Assembly: GCA_026391455.1 (NCBI GenBank)
Contig: JAPLEH010000041.1
Span: forward strand, 103,728 to 166,304
Source of the DNA: Bacteroidota bacterium
GTDB taxonomy: Bacteria; Bacteroidota; Bacteroidia; Chitinophagales; Chitinophagaceae
DNA: 62,577 bases
Direction: 5' to 3'
Position 1 is the first letter of the stretch. Each line of letters begins with the position of its first letter. The notes beneath the pieces were generated by a model. It did not search any database, had not been told where the DNA came from, and was given only the letters and a program-made list of their open reading frames with translations. Made by a program: the position numbers and the translations under genes. Positions 27,578-37,300 of the stretch are shown one piece after another.

Positions 27578-28009
27578 TCAGAAGGGAAGGCTTTCAGATG
27601 GGTCACCAAGCGGGAGATCAGAGCCCCCTATACCTTCCATACCGCTTTCGCCGGTACCTGGTGCGTTGCCGCTATCCATCCGTTTGTCAAGCATGATCAG
27701 GTTGTCTCCCACGATCTCGGTGGCAAATTTTCTGTTACCGTCTTTATCATCCCAACTGCGGGTGCGAAGGCGGCCTTCGATATAAACCAGGCTGCTTTTA
27801 TGGAGGTATTTCTGGGCCAGTTCGGCCAGGCCACGCCAGAGTACTACGGTATGCCATTCCGTTTGAGATACCAGTTTTCCCGTGCGGTCTTTAAAGGTTT
27901 CCGTTGTGGCAAGCGGAAATTTGGCTACTGCAATGTTCCCTTCCAGGTGTTGCACATCCGGGTCTTTACCCAGGTTACCAATCAGCATGACTCGGTTTAC
28001 GCCTCTCAT
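27578..28009 (-). CDS. ssb: Single-stranded DNA-binding protein
   Basis: 143 residues. OB-fold domain (about 1-105) with GVNRVMLIGNLGKDPDVQ, WHTVVLWRGLAELAQKYL, and LVYIEGRLRTRSWDDKDGN. The C-terminal tail is short, glycine-rich and ends DPSESLPF, the acidic-hydrophobic tip that recruits repair and replication proteins. It binds single-stranded DNA as a tetramer in replication, repair and recombination. It lies between mutY and gldE, a common Bacteroidota neighbourhood. Confidence 0.95.
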   Translation of the reverse strand: MRGVNRVMLIGNLGKDPDVQHLEGNIAVAKFPLATTETFKDRTGKLVSQTEWHTVVLWRGLAELAQKYLHKSSLVYIEGRLRTRSWDDKDGNRKFATEIVGDNLIMLDKRMDSGNAPGTGESGMEGIGGSDLPLGDPSESLPF

Positions 28010-28057
28010 ATTATTGACATTTAGTTGTTATGCCGCCGGATTAATTTCACTGCTGCT

Positions 28058-28088
28058 TAAAGTTAAATTCTTTTTAAGGGTCAAACAA
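28058..28088 (-). promoter_or_regulatory. Candidate ssb promoter
   Basis: On the minus strand TTG (28086-28088), a 20-bp spacer, and TAACTTTA (28058-28065), one mismatch from TAnnTTTG; about 50 bp before the ssb start. Confidence 0.4.
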
Positions 28089-28120
28089 CAAAAATTAACC
28101 CTGTATCACTTATTTAACAA

Positions 28121-29221
28121 TCATATCAGACTTTGTACAGCGCCATTATTTTCCAGGTATTGGTTAATGAAACGGGGCCAGGCAAATTTTTTCAATTCAT
28201 CTTTTTTCACCCACTGCATCAATGTCCCGTTACTTATTGGTTTTTTCTTCAGTTTCAGGTGTACAAATTGTCCCGCGATCAGTTGATGCGATAATTGTTG
28301 TTTATACAAAGCAGACACACTGTATACCTCAAACCCAGTTTGCCGGAGCCAGGGCAATGAGCTTATCAGACTGATCAGGTCATCTCTTTCTGTTGCCGCC
28401 CCGGTCTCCACCAATGGAAATTCAAATAGTCCCTGCCAGATATCTTTTTGCGTACGTTGTTGTATAGCCACCTGGCCTCTGTATTCGGCCACCAGGTAAT
28501 ACATCCATCTTTTCCGTATACTTGTCTTTTTTTCCTTTACGGGCAATTGTAATACCCTGCCGGTATTAAAAGCCAAACATGTTTTTCTGAATACGCACGA
28601 AACGCAAAGTGGTGCGGCAGGTTTACAAACAACGGCGCCAAAATCCATAATGGCCTGATTGTAAATCCCCGGGTTCTTTTTATCCAACACAGCATTAGCC
28701 AGTTCATTGAATGCCTTTTTCCCTGCATTACTATCAGTAGGGGTGCTAAGCCCAAAATACCTTGCCAATACCCGGTATACATTACCATCCACTACTGCAT
28801 AGGGCAGGTTGAACGCAAAGGATGAAATAGCGGCGGCCGTATAGGGACCAATTCCTTTCAATGAGCGAATGTCATCATAGGTGTCCGGGAATTTCCCCTT
28901 TCGTTCAGCGGAAATATAACGGGCAGTAAAAAGCAGGTTGCGGCAACGGGAATAATACCCAAGGCCCTCCCATAACTTAAACACTTTTTCATCTGAAGCA
29001 CCTGCCAGTTTATGAATATCGGGAAAAGCGGTTACGAAGTTGCTATAATAGCTCAGTCCCTGCTCTACCCGGGTTTGCTGGAGGATGATCTCACTCAGCC
29101 ATATTTTATAGGGATCTTTTTCCCCTTTCCAGGGCATTTGCCGGACGTTGTACCGCTTGTTCCAGTCCAGCAGTCCTTTTTGAAAGATTTTATTTTCCGA
29201 TATATGGTTGTTTTTTTTCAT
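28121..29221 (-). CDS. mutY: A/G-specific adenine DNA glycosylase
   Basis: Removes adenine mispaired with 8-oxoguanine. 366 residues. Catalytic Glu44 (SEIILQQTRVE), helix-hairpin-helix LKGIGPYTAAAI with Asp145 in VVDGNVYRV, and the 4Fe-4S cluster of Cys199, 206, 209 and 215 (spacing 6-2-5). The C-terminal Nudix-like domain that recognises 8-oxoguanine begins near residue 240 (YLVAEYRGQVAIQQR). Upstream of ssb on the same strand with 111 bp between them and a separate candidate ssb promoter. Confidence 0.96.
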   Translation of the reverse strand: MKKNNHISENKIFQKGLLDWNKRYNVRQMPWKGEKDPYKIWLSEIILQQTRVEQGLSYYSNFVTAFPDIHKLAGASDEKVFKLWEGLGYYSRCRNLLFTARYISAERKGKFPDTYDDIRSLKGIGPYTAAAISSFAFNLPYAVVDGNVYRVLARYFGLSTPTDSNAGKKAFNELANAVLDKKNPGIYNQAIMDFGAVVCKPAAPLCVSCVFRKTCLAFNTGRVLQLPVKEKKTSIRKRWMYYLVAEYRGQVAIQQRTQKDIWQGLFEFPLVETGAATERDDLISLISSLPWLRQTGFEVYSVSALYKQQLSHQLIAGQFVHLKLKKKPISNGTLMQWVKKDELKKFAWPRFINQYLENNGAVQSLI

Positions 29222-29372
29222 TTATATGTAAAGTGTTGGTCCGGGAGGTTAAATATCCGTCATTTCAGGCGGTATGAAAATCGATAATTGAAAAAAAATT
29301 AGCCTATTTAGTTGACAATCATATTATTTTGTCATAAATTGGTGTTCGTAAATTCACAAAAACCTGCAACTT

Positions 29373-29693
29373 ATGAGAAAAGCCGACCTGGTAAATCAGA
29401 TTTCTGAAAAAACAGGCATTCCTAAAGTAGATGTGCTTGTAACTCTTGAAACTATGTTCAAGGAAGTGAAGGACACGCTTGCTTCAGGCGAAAATATTTA
29501 CATACGTGGTTTTGGCAGTTTTATTACCAAAAAAAGAGCCGCAAAGATTGGACGTAATATCAAAAAAAATGTGGCGGTGCATATTCCTGAACATTATATT
29601 CCTGCATTTAAGCCTGCCAAAGAATTTGTGGCAGAAGTCAAAAAATTAAAGGAGCCCAAACCCGATACGGGTCCCGGCGACGACGGGGAATAA
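29373..29693 (+). CDS. HU/IHF-family DNA-binding protein
   Basis: 106 residues. N-terminal helical part (MRKADLVNQISEKTGIPK), a DNA-binding arm in IYIRGFGSFITKKRAAKIGRN, and a C-terminal PAFKPAKEF segment; all are DNABII family features. An extra acidic, Gly-Pro-Asp tail (EPKPDTGPGDDGE) goes beyond the usual 90-95 residues. Bends and compacts DNA. Divergent from mutY with 151 bp between starts, an arrangement often seen in Bacteroidota. Confidence 0.93.
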   Translation: MRKADLVNQISEKTGIPKVDVLVTLETMFKEVKDTLASGENIYIRGFGSFITKKRAAKIGRNIKKNVAVHIPEHYIPAFKPAKEFVAEVKKLKEPKPDTGPGDDGE

Positions 29694-29785
29694 TTTTTTC
29701 GCCCTCCGCCTGACCAATTCAAACAATCCCGGTTAGGCGTTTTTTCTGCTCTGCATTTTATCTTCCGGTTTCGTTGTGTTTGGGG

Positions 29786-29793
29786 TAACTTTG
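29786..29793 (+). promoter_or_regulatory. -7 element deciding the start of the TPR protein gene
   Basis: TAACTTTG matches TAnnTTTG exactly. Transcription from it would begin near 29799, downstream of the GTG at 29776 and upstream of the GTG at 29812, which favours the latter as start. Confidence 0.5.
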
Positions 29794-29811
29794 CCACCTG
29801 AATTTTTTATT

Positions 29812-30678
29812 GTGAAGAAACCTCAATGGATCACCTTATTGGCAGGCCTGGTAATTACCGGCGCCCTTTTTTTGTTTGGCCGCACTGTGCCAGAAAAAAA
29901 ACCGGTATCCCCCGTCGCGCACAGCGCCGATGACGGTCACAACCATTCCCCTGGTATTCAAGCCTTTTCAGTGGATACCATGCTCATGGTAGCCCGGAAA
30001 AGACTTTCCGCTCAGCAAGTGTCCCGAATCAATTTGTTGGAAAATTCGATCACCCGGGGAGACCTGAAAGACCAGCAACTGCATGTTTTCCATCAATTAG
30101 CGCGCTTTTGGGGCGATTCAGCCCGCATTTTTGAACCATACGCCTGGTATACCGCTGAAGCAGCCAGATTGGAAAATTCGGAAAAAAGCCTCACCTTTGC
30201 CGCCCAACTGTTTTTGGATAACCTGCAATCTGAAGAAACTGACGCTGTAAGGCAGTGGAAAGCACTACAGGCCAAAGACTTGTTTGAGCGATCTTTGAAG
30301 ATTAATCCCGGTAATGATTCTGCCCAGGTAGGCCTGGGTGCCTGTTATCTTTTTGGTGGTATTTCTGAAATGCCCATGGAGGGAATCCAAAAGATCAGGA
30401 AAGTAGTGGAGAAAGACAGCACCAATATCTATGCACAGATGACATTGGTACGCGGTCTGCTGATATCGGGACAATATGAAAAAGCGATCAACCGTTTACA
30501 AACTGTAAATAAGCTGAATCCCGCTTATCCGGATGCGCTCCTGCTGCTGGCAGAAGTGTATGACCAAACCGGTGATAAGCAAAATGCAACGCTGAATTAT
30601 GAAAAGTGCCTGCAACTGGAGCTGGCCCCTGAAGTAAAGAAAGCAATACAGGAACGGATCACATTGCTTAAAAAGTAG
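29812..30678 (+). CDS. Membrane-anchored TPR protein
   Basis: 288 residues from the GTG at 29812 (MKKPQWITLLAGLVITGALF). I choose this over the GTG at 29776 because it gives a proper signal anchor and lies just after the -7 element at 29786. One N-terminal helix, a His-rich DDGHNHSP stretch, then several TPR-like hairpins from residue 95 to the end (AKDLFERSLKINPGNDSAQVG, YEKAINRLQTVNKLNPAYPD). Likely an envelope scaffold or chaperone-like protein; relatives I remember are annotated only as TPR proteins. Confidence 0.75.
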   Translation: MKKPQWITLLAGLVITGALFLFGRTVPEKKPVSPVAHSADDGHNHSPGIQAFSVDTMLMVARKRLSAQQVSRINLLENSITRGDLKDQQLHVFHQLARFWGDSARIFEPYAWYTAEAARLENSEKSLTFAAQLFLDNLQSEETDAVRQWKALQAKDLFERSLKINPGNDSAQVGLGACYLFGGISEMPMEGIQKIRKVVEKDSTNIYAQMTLVRGLLISGQYEKAINRLQTVNKLNPAYPDALLLLAEVYDQTGDKQNATLNYEKCLQLELAPEVKKAIQERITLLKK

Positions 30679-30760
30679 GTTTATTCGGTACGGTGATGAA
30701 CCAGTACCGTGAACATAAAACGTATTTTATTTATACACGTCATTAAAAAATTATTTGAGT

Positions 30761-30856
30761 ATGCCTTGTGGTAAAAAAAGGAAGCGTCATAAAATTGCGA
30801 CGCACAAGCGTAAAAAAAGACTGAGAAAGAACCGTCATAAGAAAAGAAACAAATAA
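30761..30856 (+). CDS. 31-residue basic protein, bS22/AURKAIP1-COX24-like
   Basis: The protein is MPCGKKRKRHKIATHKRKKR continuing to RLRKNRHKKRNK: 31 residues, almost all Lys, Arg and His. It matches the short basic AURKAIP1/COX24 domain known from mitochondrial mS38 and mycobacterial ribosomal protein bS22, and I recall near-identical peptides annotated in Bacteroidota. It probably binds the small ribosomal subunit near the decoding region. It lies directly upstream of rng with a hairpin in between. Confidence 0.85.
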   Translation: MPCGKKRKRHKIATHKRKKRLRKNRHKKRNK

Positions 30857-30873
30857 GGTTTCCGGGTTCAAAT

Positions 30874-30918
30874 GGTTTCAAACGCTAAAAAGGGGTTTCT
30901 CTTTCTGCGTTTGAAACC
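30874..30918 (+). terminator. Hairpin between bS22-like gene and rng
   Basis: GGTTTCAAACGC (30874-30885) and GCGTTTGAAACC (30907-30918) form a perfect 12-bp stem with a 21-base loop. The following T run is short, so it may be a weak terminator, a processing site or a regulatory structure in front of rng. Confidence 0.55.
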
Positions 30919-31100
30919 TGTTTAATATGTTGAACCTTTTCAGTCCACCGGTTGTTTGCCGTAAAGTTTGCCCTAAAGGGGTACCTGAAAAATTCTCCAT
31001 CCCTTATCGCAGCAAAATACCCTGTAGAAACAGCCCCGCATTCCATACGGACAACTGGTGTTTACAGCAGCACTAAGGTGATTCATTTATGTAAGCTGTA

Positions 31101-32654
31101 ATGAACAAAGAACTTATTATTAACGCAGCTCCCCAGGGCGTGGAAATTGCCCTGCTGGAAGACAGACGACTGGTAGAACTGCACAGCGAAAAAAGCGATG
31201 CACGTTTTGCCGTGGGAGACTTATATCTGGGAAAAGTCAAAAAACTGATTCCAGGGCTGAATGCTGCATTTGTGGATGTTGGTTTTGAGAAAGATGCTTT
31301 CCTTCACTATACTGACCTGAGTCCCTATGCCCGCTCCCTGCTGAAGTTTACCACGATCTGCATGAACGACAAAAGTGAACAGGGGCTCGATTTCTCCAAA
31401 TTCACCATTGAGCCAGAGATCGTAAAAACCGGAAAGATCAATGAAGTACTGGGTGGTAAACCCAATGTGCTGGTGCAGATATTGAAAGAGCCGATCGCCG
31501 CCAAAGGGCCCCGTCTGAGTTGTGAAATATCACTCCCCGGACGCTTTGTGGTACTCACTCCATTCAATGATATTGTTGCAGTATCCCGGAAGATCCACTC
31601 TTCCGAAGAAAGAAAAAGACTGCAGAAGATCGTGGAAGCGATTAAGTCAAAAAATTTTGGCGTAATCGTGCGCACTGCTGCCGAAGGAAAAAATACGGCT
31701 GAACTGCATGAAGATCTTTCAGCACTCGTAGCCATGTGGCAAACTATTCAGCAAAACCTGAAAGGTGCGGTGGCCCCCGCCAAAATTCTGAGTGAGCAAA
31801 CCAAGACCACCAGTATGCTCCGCGATCTCCTCAATGAAGATTTCAACCGCATTGTGGTCAATGACCGGAACATATTTGCTGATACAAAAAGCTATATCCA
31901 GCGCATCGCTCCGGAAAAAGCCGATATCGTTTCCTACTATCAAAATGGCTCCCCCATCTTTGATTCATTTGGCATTACCAAACAGGTAAAATCCTCCTTT
32001 GGAAAAACCGTCAATCTCGAAAGCGGCGCCTACCTTATCATTGAGCATACAGAAGCATTGCATGTTATTGATGTGAACAGCGGTTATAAAAGTGTAAGCA
32101 ATAATCAGGAGCAGAATGCCATGGAGACCAACCTGGAAGCTGCTGAAGAAATTGCCCGCCAGCTCCGGTTGAGAGACCTGGGCGGTATCATTGTAATCGA
32201 TTTCATTGATATGAAGCTGCCGGAAAATAAACGGAAGCTGGTGGAGAAAATGGAAGAATTCATGAATCCCGACAGGGCCAAGCATGCCGTACTTCCGATT
32301 TCAAAATTCGGTATCATGCAGATCACCCGGCAACGGATGAAGCCAGAAATGAATATCAATACACAGGAAGTATGCCCCAGTTGTAATGGCACCGGAAAAA
32401 TATCGTCCACCCTGCTGCTGGAAGATGAAATTGAAAAGAACCTCAGTTATCTGGTAACACATAAGAACACCAATCTGAAACTGGTGGTACATCCCATCCT
32501 GTATGCCTACCTCACCAAAGGATGGCCCTGGAGCACGAAAATGGCCAAATGGAAAAGAAAGTTTGGACAAAAGACAAGACTGGAACAGGATACCAGTTAT
32601 CATCTTACCGAATACAAATTCTTTGATCAGCATGATGAAGAGATAAAAATCTGA
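31101..32654 (+). CDS. rng: Ribonuclease G/E family endoribonuclease
   Basis: 517 residues, the length of RNase G and not of full RNase E. It processes rRNA and turns over mRNA. S1 domain about 36-120 (RFAVGDLYLGKVKKLIPGLNAAF) with an insertion after residue 75 that is usual in this phylum. Catalytic Asp324 in VIDVNSGYK and Asp367 in IVIDFIDMK. The zinc link that joins protomers is CPSCNGTGK (Cys425, Cys428). The 3' end carries a basic WSTKMAKWKRKFG segment. Preceded by the bS22-like gene and a hairpin; followed by a very strong terminator. Confidence 0.95.
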   Translation: MNKELIINAAPQGVEIALLEDRRLVELHSEKSDARFAVGDLYLGKVKKLIPGLNAAFVDVGFEKDAFLHYTDLSPYARSLLKFTTICMNDKSEQGLDFSKFTIEPEIVKTGKINEVLGGKPNVLVQILKEPIAAKGPRLSCEISLPGRFVVLTPFNDIVAVSRKIHSSEERKRLQKIVEAIKSKNFGVIVRTAAEGKNTAELHEDLSALVAMWQTIQQNLKGAVAPAKILSEQTKTTSMLRDLLNEDFNRIVVNDRNIFADTKSYIQRIAPEKADIVSYYQNGSPIFDSFGITKQVKSSFGKTVNLESGAYLIIEHTEALHVIDVNSGYKSVSNNQEQNAMETNLEAAEEIARQLRLRDLGGIIVIDFIDMKLPENKRKLVEKMEEFMNPDRAKHAVLPISKFGIMQITRQRMKPEMNINTQEVCPSCNGTGKISSTLLLEDEIEKNLSYLVTHKNTNLKLVVHPILYAYLTKGWPWSTKMAKWKRKFGQKTRLEQDTSYHLTEYKFFDQHDEEIKI

Positions 32655-32664
32655 TCACTGCCTG

Positions 32665-32708
32665 AAATAAAAAAGAGGCTGTCCTTGCGGACAGCCTCTT
32701 TTTTATTT
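32665..32708. terminator. Strong bidirectional terminator (rng and susD)
   Basis: A perfect 20-bp stem (32665-32684 with 32689-32708) with a TTGC loop, T-rich at the end and A-rich at the start, between the convergent rng and susD genes. Confidence 0.92.
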
Positions 32709-32720
32709 CACTTGCTCATA

Positions 32721-34361
32721 TTATTGTTTCGGGTTCACCACAGGCGCACTGCCTGCACCCGGAGGGTTATACGTAAGCTCATTACCGGGAACATCCCAAT
32801 AATCAAGATAGTTATACTCAATGGTAGCATTGGTGCTAACTACCCCGGTGTTTTTGAGTGCCACACAACCCGTTCTGCCACCACCCAATGAAATGGGGTC
32901 GATCACTTTCCAGCGGCGTGCATCATAAAATGAAATACCACGGAAAGCACAAACGATACGGCGTTCACGGCGAAGTTCTTCTTTCGCCTGAGCAAGCGTG
33001 AGGCCCGTACCAGATACGGCTGCGAGTCCGGCTCCCTGGAAGTTGCGAACCTGGTCGATCAGTGCAAGTCCCGGATTGATCTGATTAGTGTAGATCAATG
33101 CTTCGGCACGCATCAGCATATTTTCTTCATAATCGCCCGCAAGATGCATTTCATATTCACTGGTAGCTGTGTTGGCATAAATTGCCACACCGGAGAGGCC
33201 TGTTCCACCATCAACCAATGCAAAGCGTGTGAAATGTGCATTGCCCCTGTCGGCTTGCCCGAGATAAGGAGTCCCCTGAATTACATTCTGTGCTTTTCGC
33301 TGATCGCCGGTTTTAAACTCCTGTACCCATCTTTCACTGAGCTTATAAGTAGCGCCACCAGGAATATTGGATTGTGTTCTTCCCATAATCAGTTGGTTGG
33401 CGGAGAAGAGATCACCCCGTGCATCGGTACGAACAGTGAAAATATTATCAGAGGATGTGATGCCGGCATTAGTCAGTGTGAGGATACTATTCCAATCTGC
33501 AGCGGTCATATCCGTTACTGTTTTATTCACCAGAATATTTCTGGCTTTCATGGTATTTACATTACGCAACAGCTCGGCGGGTGACAACGGCAACCCACGG
33601 CCTGTCTGGCAAAAGCCGGGAATGATGCGCTCCCAGGTGGCTGTGAACTCTGCAGCGCTGGGAGCTGCATTGGCCGCCTGTACTGCTTTATCAAAGTTGG
33701 CGTTTGCTTCCGTGATAATCGCTTCTTTGGTAACATACGCATTATTGGTTTGCTGATAGCTATTATTGATCAGCCCGGCATAATATATAGAACCGATACG
33801 GCTATAAGCAAAACCCTTCCACCAATACGCCCATGCTTTGATAGCAGCACGCTTGGAAGCAGCATCACCTATGAATGATACACCGTCCACTTTTTCGAGC
33901 AGCAGGTTGCAGGAGCTGATAAGGTTGTACATATAGGCCCACTCATAATACAAGAAATTGTTGCCGGCCTGCTGATTGTTGTTGGCCTGCCTGATCAATG
34001 CGATCTGTTTATTGGGTGAGTTAGGGTTGAGTACAGTGGTGGCATCATCATGTACTACTTTCTCCGGACATCCCAATTGATTGAGAAATGCATTGGCTGC
34101 ATCTGCACCCACTACATCTCCCATTAGTTCATGAAAACCAGTGGCACCGCTCCAGAAGGGACCAAAAACACCATCGGTATATTTGAGGGTTTTAAAGCCA
34201 TTGATGTAAACACCGCCAGACGCAAAACTGATGATACCAGTCTCACTGTTCAAAGATTCAGGAGAAGGGTTATTGGGGTTGGCAATGGTCAGATCCTTTT
34301 TACAGCCTGTTGCCAGTATCGCTGTGGCAAACACAGCCAGTATTAATTTATTTCGTTTCAT
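32721..34361 (-). CDS. SusD/RagB-family outer-membrane nutrient-binding lipoprotein
   Basis: 546 residues. Lipoprotein signal with Cys20 (ILATGCKKD). The body has SusD-like features: a TPR-like helical framework with AYMYNLISSCNLLLEKVDGV, KAWAYWWKGFAYSRIG, and the C-terminal AKEELRRERRIVCAFRGISFYDARRW segment. It forms the lid over the SusC barrel. It lies 19 bp downstream of the susC-like gene. Substrate is unknown because no glycoside hydrolase, sulfatase or protease gene accompanies the pair. Confidence 0.93.
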   Translation of the reverse strand: MKRNKLILAVFATAILATGCKKDLTIANPNNPSPESLNSETGIISFASGGVYINGFKTLKYTDGVFGPFWSGATGFHELMGDVVGADAANAFLNQLGCPEKVVHDDATTVLNPNSPNKQIALIRQANNNQQAGNNFLYYEWAYMYNLISSCNLLLEKVDGVSFIGDAASKRAAIKAWAYWWKGFAYSRIGSIYYAGLINNSYQQTNNAYVTKEAIITEANANFDKAVQAANAAPSAAEFTATWERIIPGFCQTGRGLPLSPAELLRNVNTMKARNILVNKTVTDMTAADWNSILTLTNAGITSSDNIFTVRTDARGDLFSANQLIMGRTQSNIPGGATYKLSERWVQEFKTGDQRKAQNVIQGTPYLGQADRGNAHFTRFALVDGGTGLSGVAIYANTATSEYEMHLAGDYEENMLMRAEALIYTNQINPGLALIDQVRNFQGAGLAAVSGTGLTLAQAKEELRRERRIVCAFRGISFYDARRWKVIDPISLGGGRTGCVALKNTGVVSTNATIEYNYLDYWDVPGNELTYNPPGAGSAPVVNPKQ

Positions 34362-34380
34362 TTTTTTCAGGTTTTAGATG

Positions 34381-37300
34381 TTAGAAACCAATTTTAAGTC
34401 CGGCCTGGAAGGTCTTTACGTTGGGAATGGTATTGTGATCCACACCACGGTCAAACGCAGAGTTCACAGTGCCAGAGCTTACCTCGGGATCCATGCCGGT
34501 ATAGTCCGTGATGGTCACCAGGTTTCTGCCACTGAGTACCAGTTGCAAACGGCTAAGACCTTTTATTTTCAGGAAATGTGCTGCGTCAAATGCAATGGAT
34601 ATGTTACGTAAGCGCAGAAATGATGCATCTTCCATAAAATAACTCTTGGTTCCATTGGCCTGGCGAACAGCATAGGCTCCACGGTAAAAAGCGGTCCAGG
34701 CTTCTGTCTGGCCATTGATGGCAATGGGCACAGCATAGTCTTTGTGAATACCATCTCGGTACATCCATTCTTTGGTCTGGTTATACAAATTGCTCTTATA
34801 GATCCAATCCCACTGGAAGGAAAAATTCAGGAACCCTTTATAGCTCAGTTCATTGATAAAGGACATATTGAACTTGGGGTTTGGATCGCCCAATGAGTAT
34901 CGGGAGGCAGTGGCAAAGGGCTGTTTGGTGGTTTTATTTACCACATATCCGTTGCTGGCCACTTCCCAGTTGGGCTGATCTGCCACCGGAATAAAAGGAT
35001 TTTTATTGTCATCCAGTTGGTTCACATCAGTAAGGAATAAATAACCATATAACTGACCGATCTTCTCTCCAGCACGAATAACATATTGTGAGCTACCAGC
35101 CGCAGAGGGAATAATGATTTCAGAATTGCCAGCTACACGATCAATAATGGATTTCTGTTTGCTGAAATTGGTGGTGAAATTCCAGTTAAATTTCCTCGTG
35201 CTGAGTACTGCAAGATTTAAAGAAGCCTGAATACCATCTGATTTGATATCAAATGCATTGGTAAGCTGGCGACCTATACCCAAACTTGGTGCTACATCTA
35301 CTGCAAGGTATCCATCGTTAGCTTTTCTTTTCCACCAGCTAAAGGAAAAATTCAGGTTCTTGAGCCAATTACCTTTTGATAAATTCAGCGAGAGGTCTGT
35401 ACCAATTTCCAGTTCCGCTACAATAGATAATTTCAGATCTGGGTTTTGAGAAACTATATTGTCTGCAAGTGTACTTTGTGTTCCCAGTACACGCGGTTGC
35501 AGAATGGGAAATCGATCATAGGGCTTGGGTTGTACGCCTGCTTCACCATATGCTGTGCGAAGCTTCCACTCTTTGATCACATTATAGAGTTTGCTGTTCT
35601 TCCAAAAATCAAAACTGCTGATCCGCACGTAAGCATCTCCACGATACATGGCGGCTGCTTTTGATCCTCGCCCGAATGCTGATGAAAAGTCACTCCGAAA
35701 GCCTCCACCAATGCCGGCGAAATCTTTATATTCAAATTTGTGTGTCAGAAAAACTCCATAAGTGGTGAATTGTTCGAAATAGTCACGCTCTATTTTGTAA
35801 TTGGCCATATCAGACGCCCTGTAAGGTGAAAAACTAGGCGCATCCGTTCCATAGGTGATAAAATCAGTGGTGATCGTTTTGCGGTAATCCCATCCCGAGT
35901 ATGTGGTGGAAGTTATGGGTATTTTCAGTCCAAAATCTTTTTGGAAATCGAATTTCAGAGTAGCCGTGCTAATAAAGTTATGAGACGTAACTATGTTTTG
36001 CCGGTCGTTGATTTCACCTGATTCGCTGGATGAGGCCGGTACGCCATAGGATGTACGGGGTGAATACCATTCTGCCCAATAATCCCAGAATGCAGCTCCT
36101 TCGCTCAGGCTTTGCTCCCCGATTTCAAAGTGGCTATTATAATTACTACGGTTCAAGGCATATTTGGCATCAATCTCAGCAAAGCGTGGAAATTTATAAT
36201 TCAAGTTTAGTATTTGAACTATATCAATTGTTTTATCCAGCACTTTGGCATTTTCGGTAATATAATTGAAGTTATATCCATTCACACCTACGGCATCACC
36301 GAAATATGGTGAGTATAATCCCAATGCATCTCTTTGTTCATAGTTGGCAAATGGCCGGGAATTATTGATCGCATAAAACATATTTCGGCCATCCGGATCC
36401 AACTGGGTATTACGAATGTAAACTAGTTGTGTATTGGTACGGAATTTCAGATTTTTTGCGAGTTCTACCCCAATATTAGCATTCACATTTGAACGCCTGA
36501 AATCACCATTATTCTTAAAAACAGTTTCTTGATTTGAGTTTGAAATAATAAAACTAAAATCAAATTTATCGCTGCCACCATTGATGTTTATAGAATTATT
36601 GAATGTGTTTGCCTTCTGGAAAAACATTTTATAATGATCATAAAACTGCAGGTTCTTGTTATACTCTTTATTAGCGACACTGGTAGAAGAGATCAGATTG
36701 AATACCGGGTTAGTGAGGTATGATCCTGTAACCGGATCAAAAGAAAGCGGGGTGCCGCTGCCATCCACCACTTCACCATTAGCATTGGTATTGAAAGAAT
36801 GGAAGCGTGATTTCTGTACTTTGCCAATGTTTAGCATTTCGCTGACAGCAATACTGGAAGCAATTTCAATATTTACTTTACCGGCTTTCCCTCTTTTAGA
36901 GAATAACTGAATTACCCCATTGGCTCCCTGTGCACCATAGATGGTAGATGCAGCTGCTCCTTGTACAATTTCAATACGTTCAATACTATTGAGATCAAAA
37001 TTTTGCAGACTTGTACCTTTCACCTCTACCCCATCCAATAAAATAATGGGAGCTGTACCTGATGTAACAGAGTTTATACCACGTAAAAGGATATTAATTG
37101 GCGACCCGGGGCTACCATTAATTTGTGAAATCTGTGCCCCTGGCACAAAACCGACAAGTGCTGACCCTACATCTGAAGTCGGAACTTTCGGCAGTTTCTC
37201 AGCCGAGATGGATTCCACCGCAAAGGACAATCTCCTTTTACTGGTTGCAGTACCTGTACCGGTTACCACCACCTCGCTCAGATTGCCGGCGCGGGCATCC

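Noticed and set aside
29281-29372. TTGACA-like sequence before the HU-like gene as a sigma70-type promoter
   Set aside because: Bacteroidota use a different consensus, and the -7-like TTATTTTG has a mismatch and no correctly spaced -33 element.
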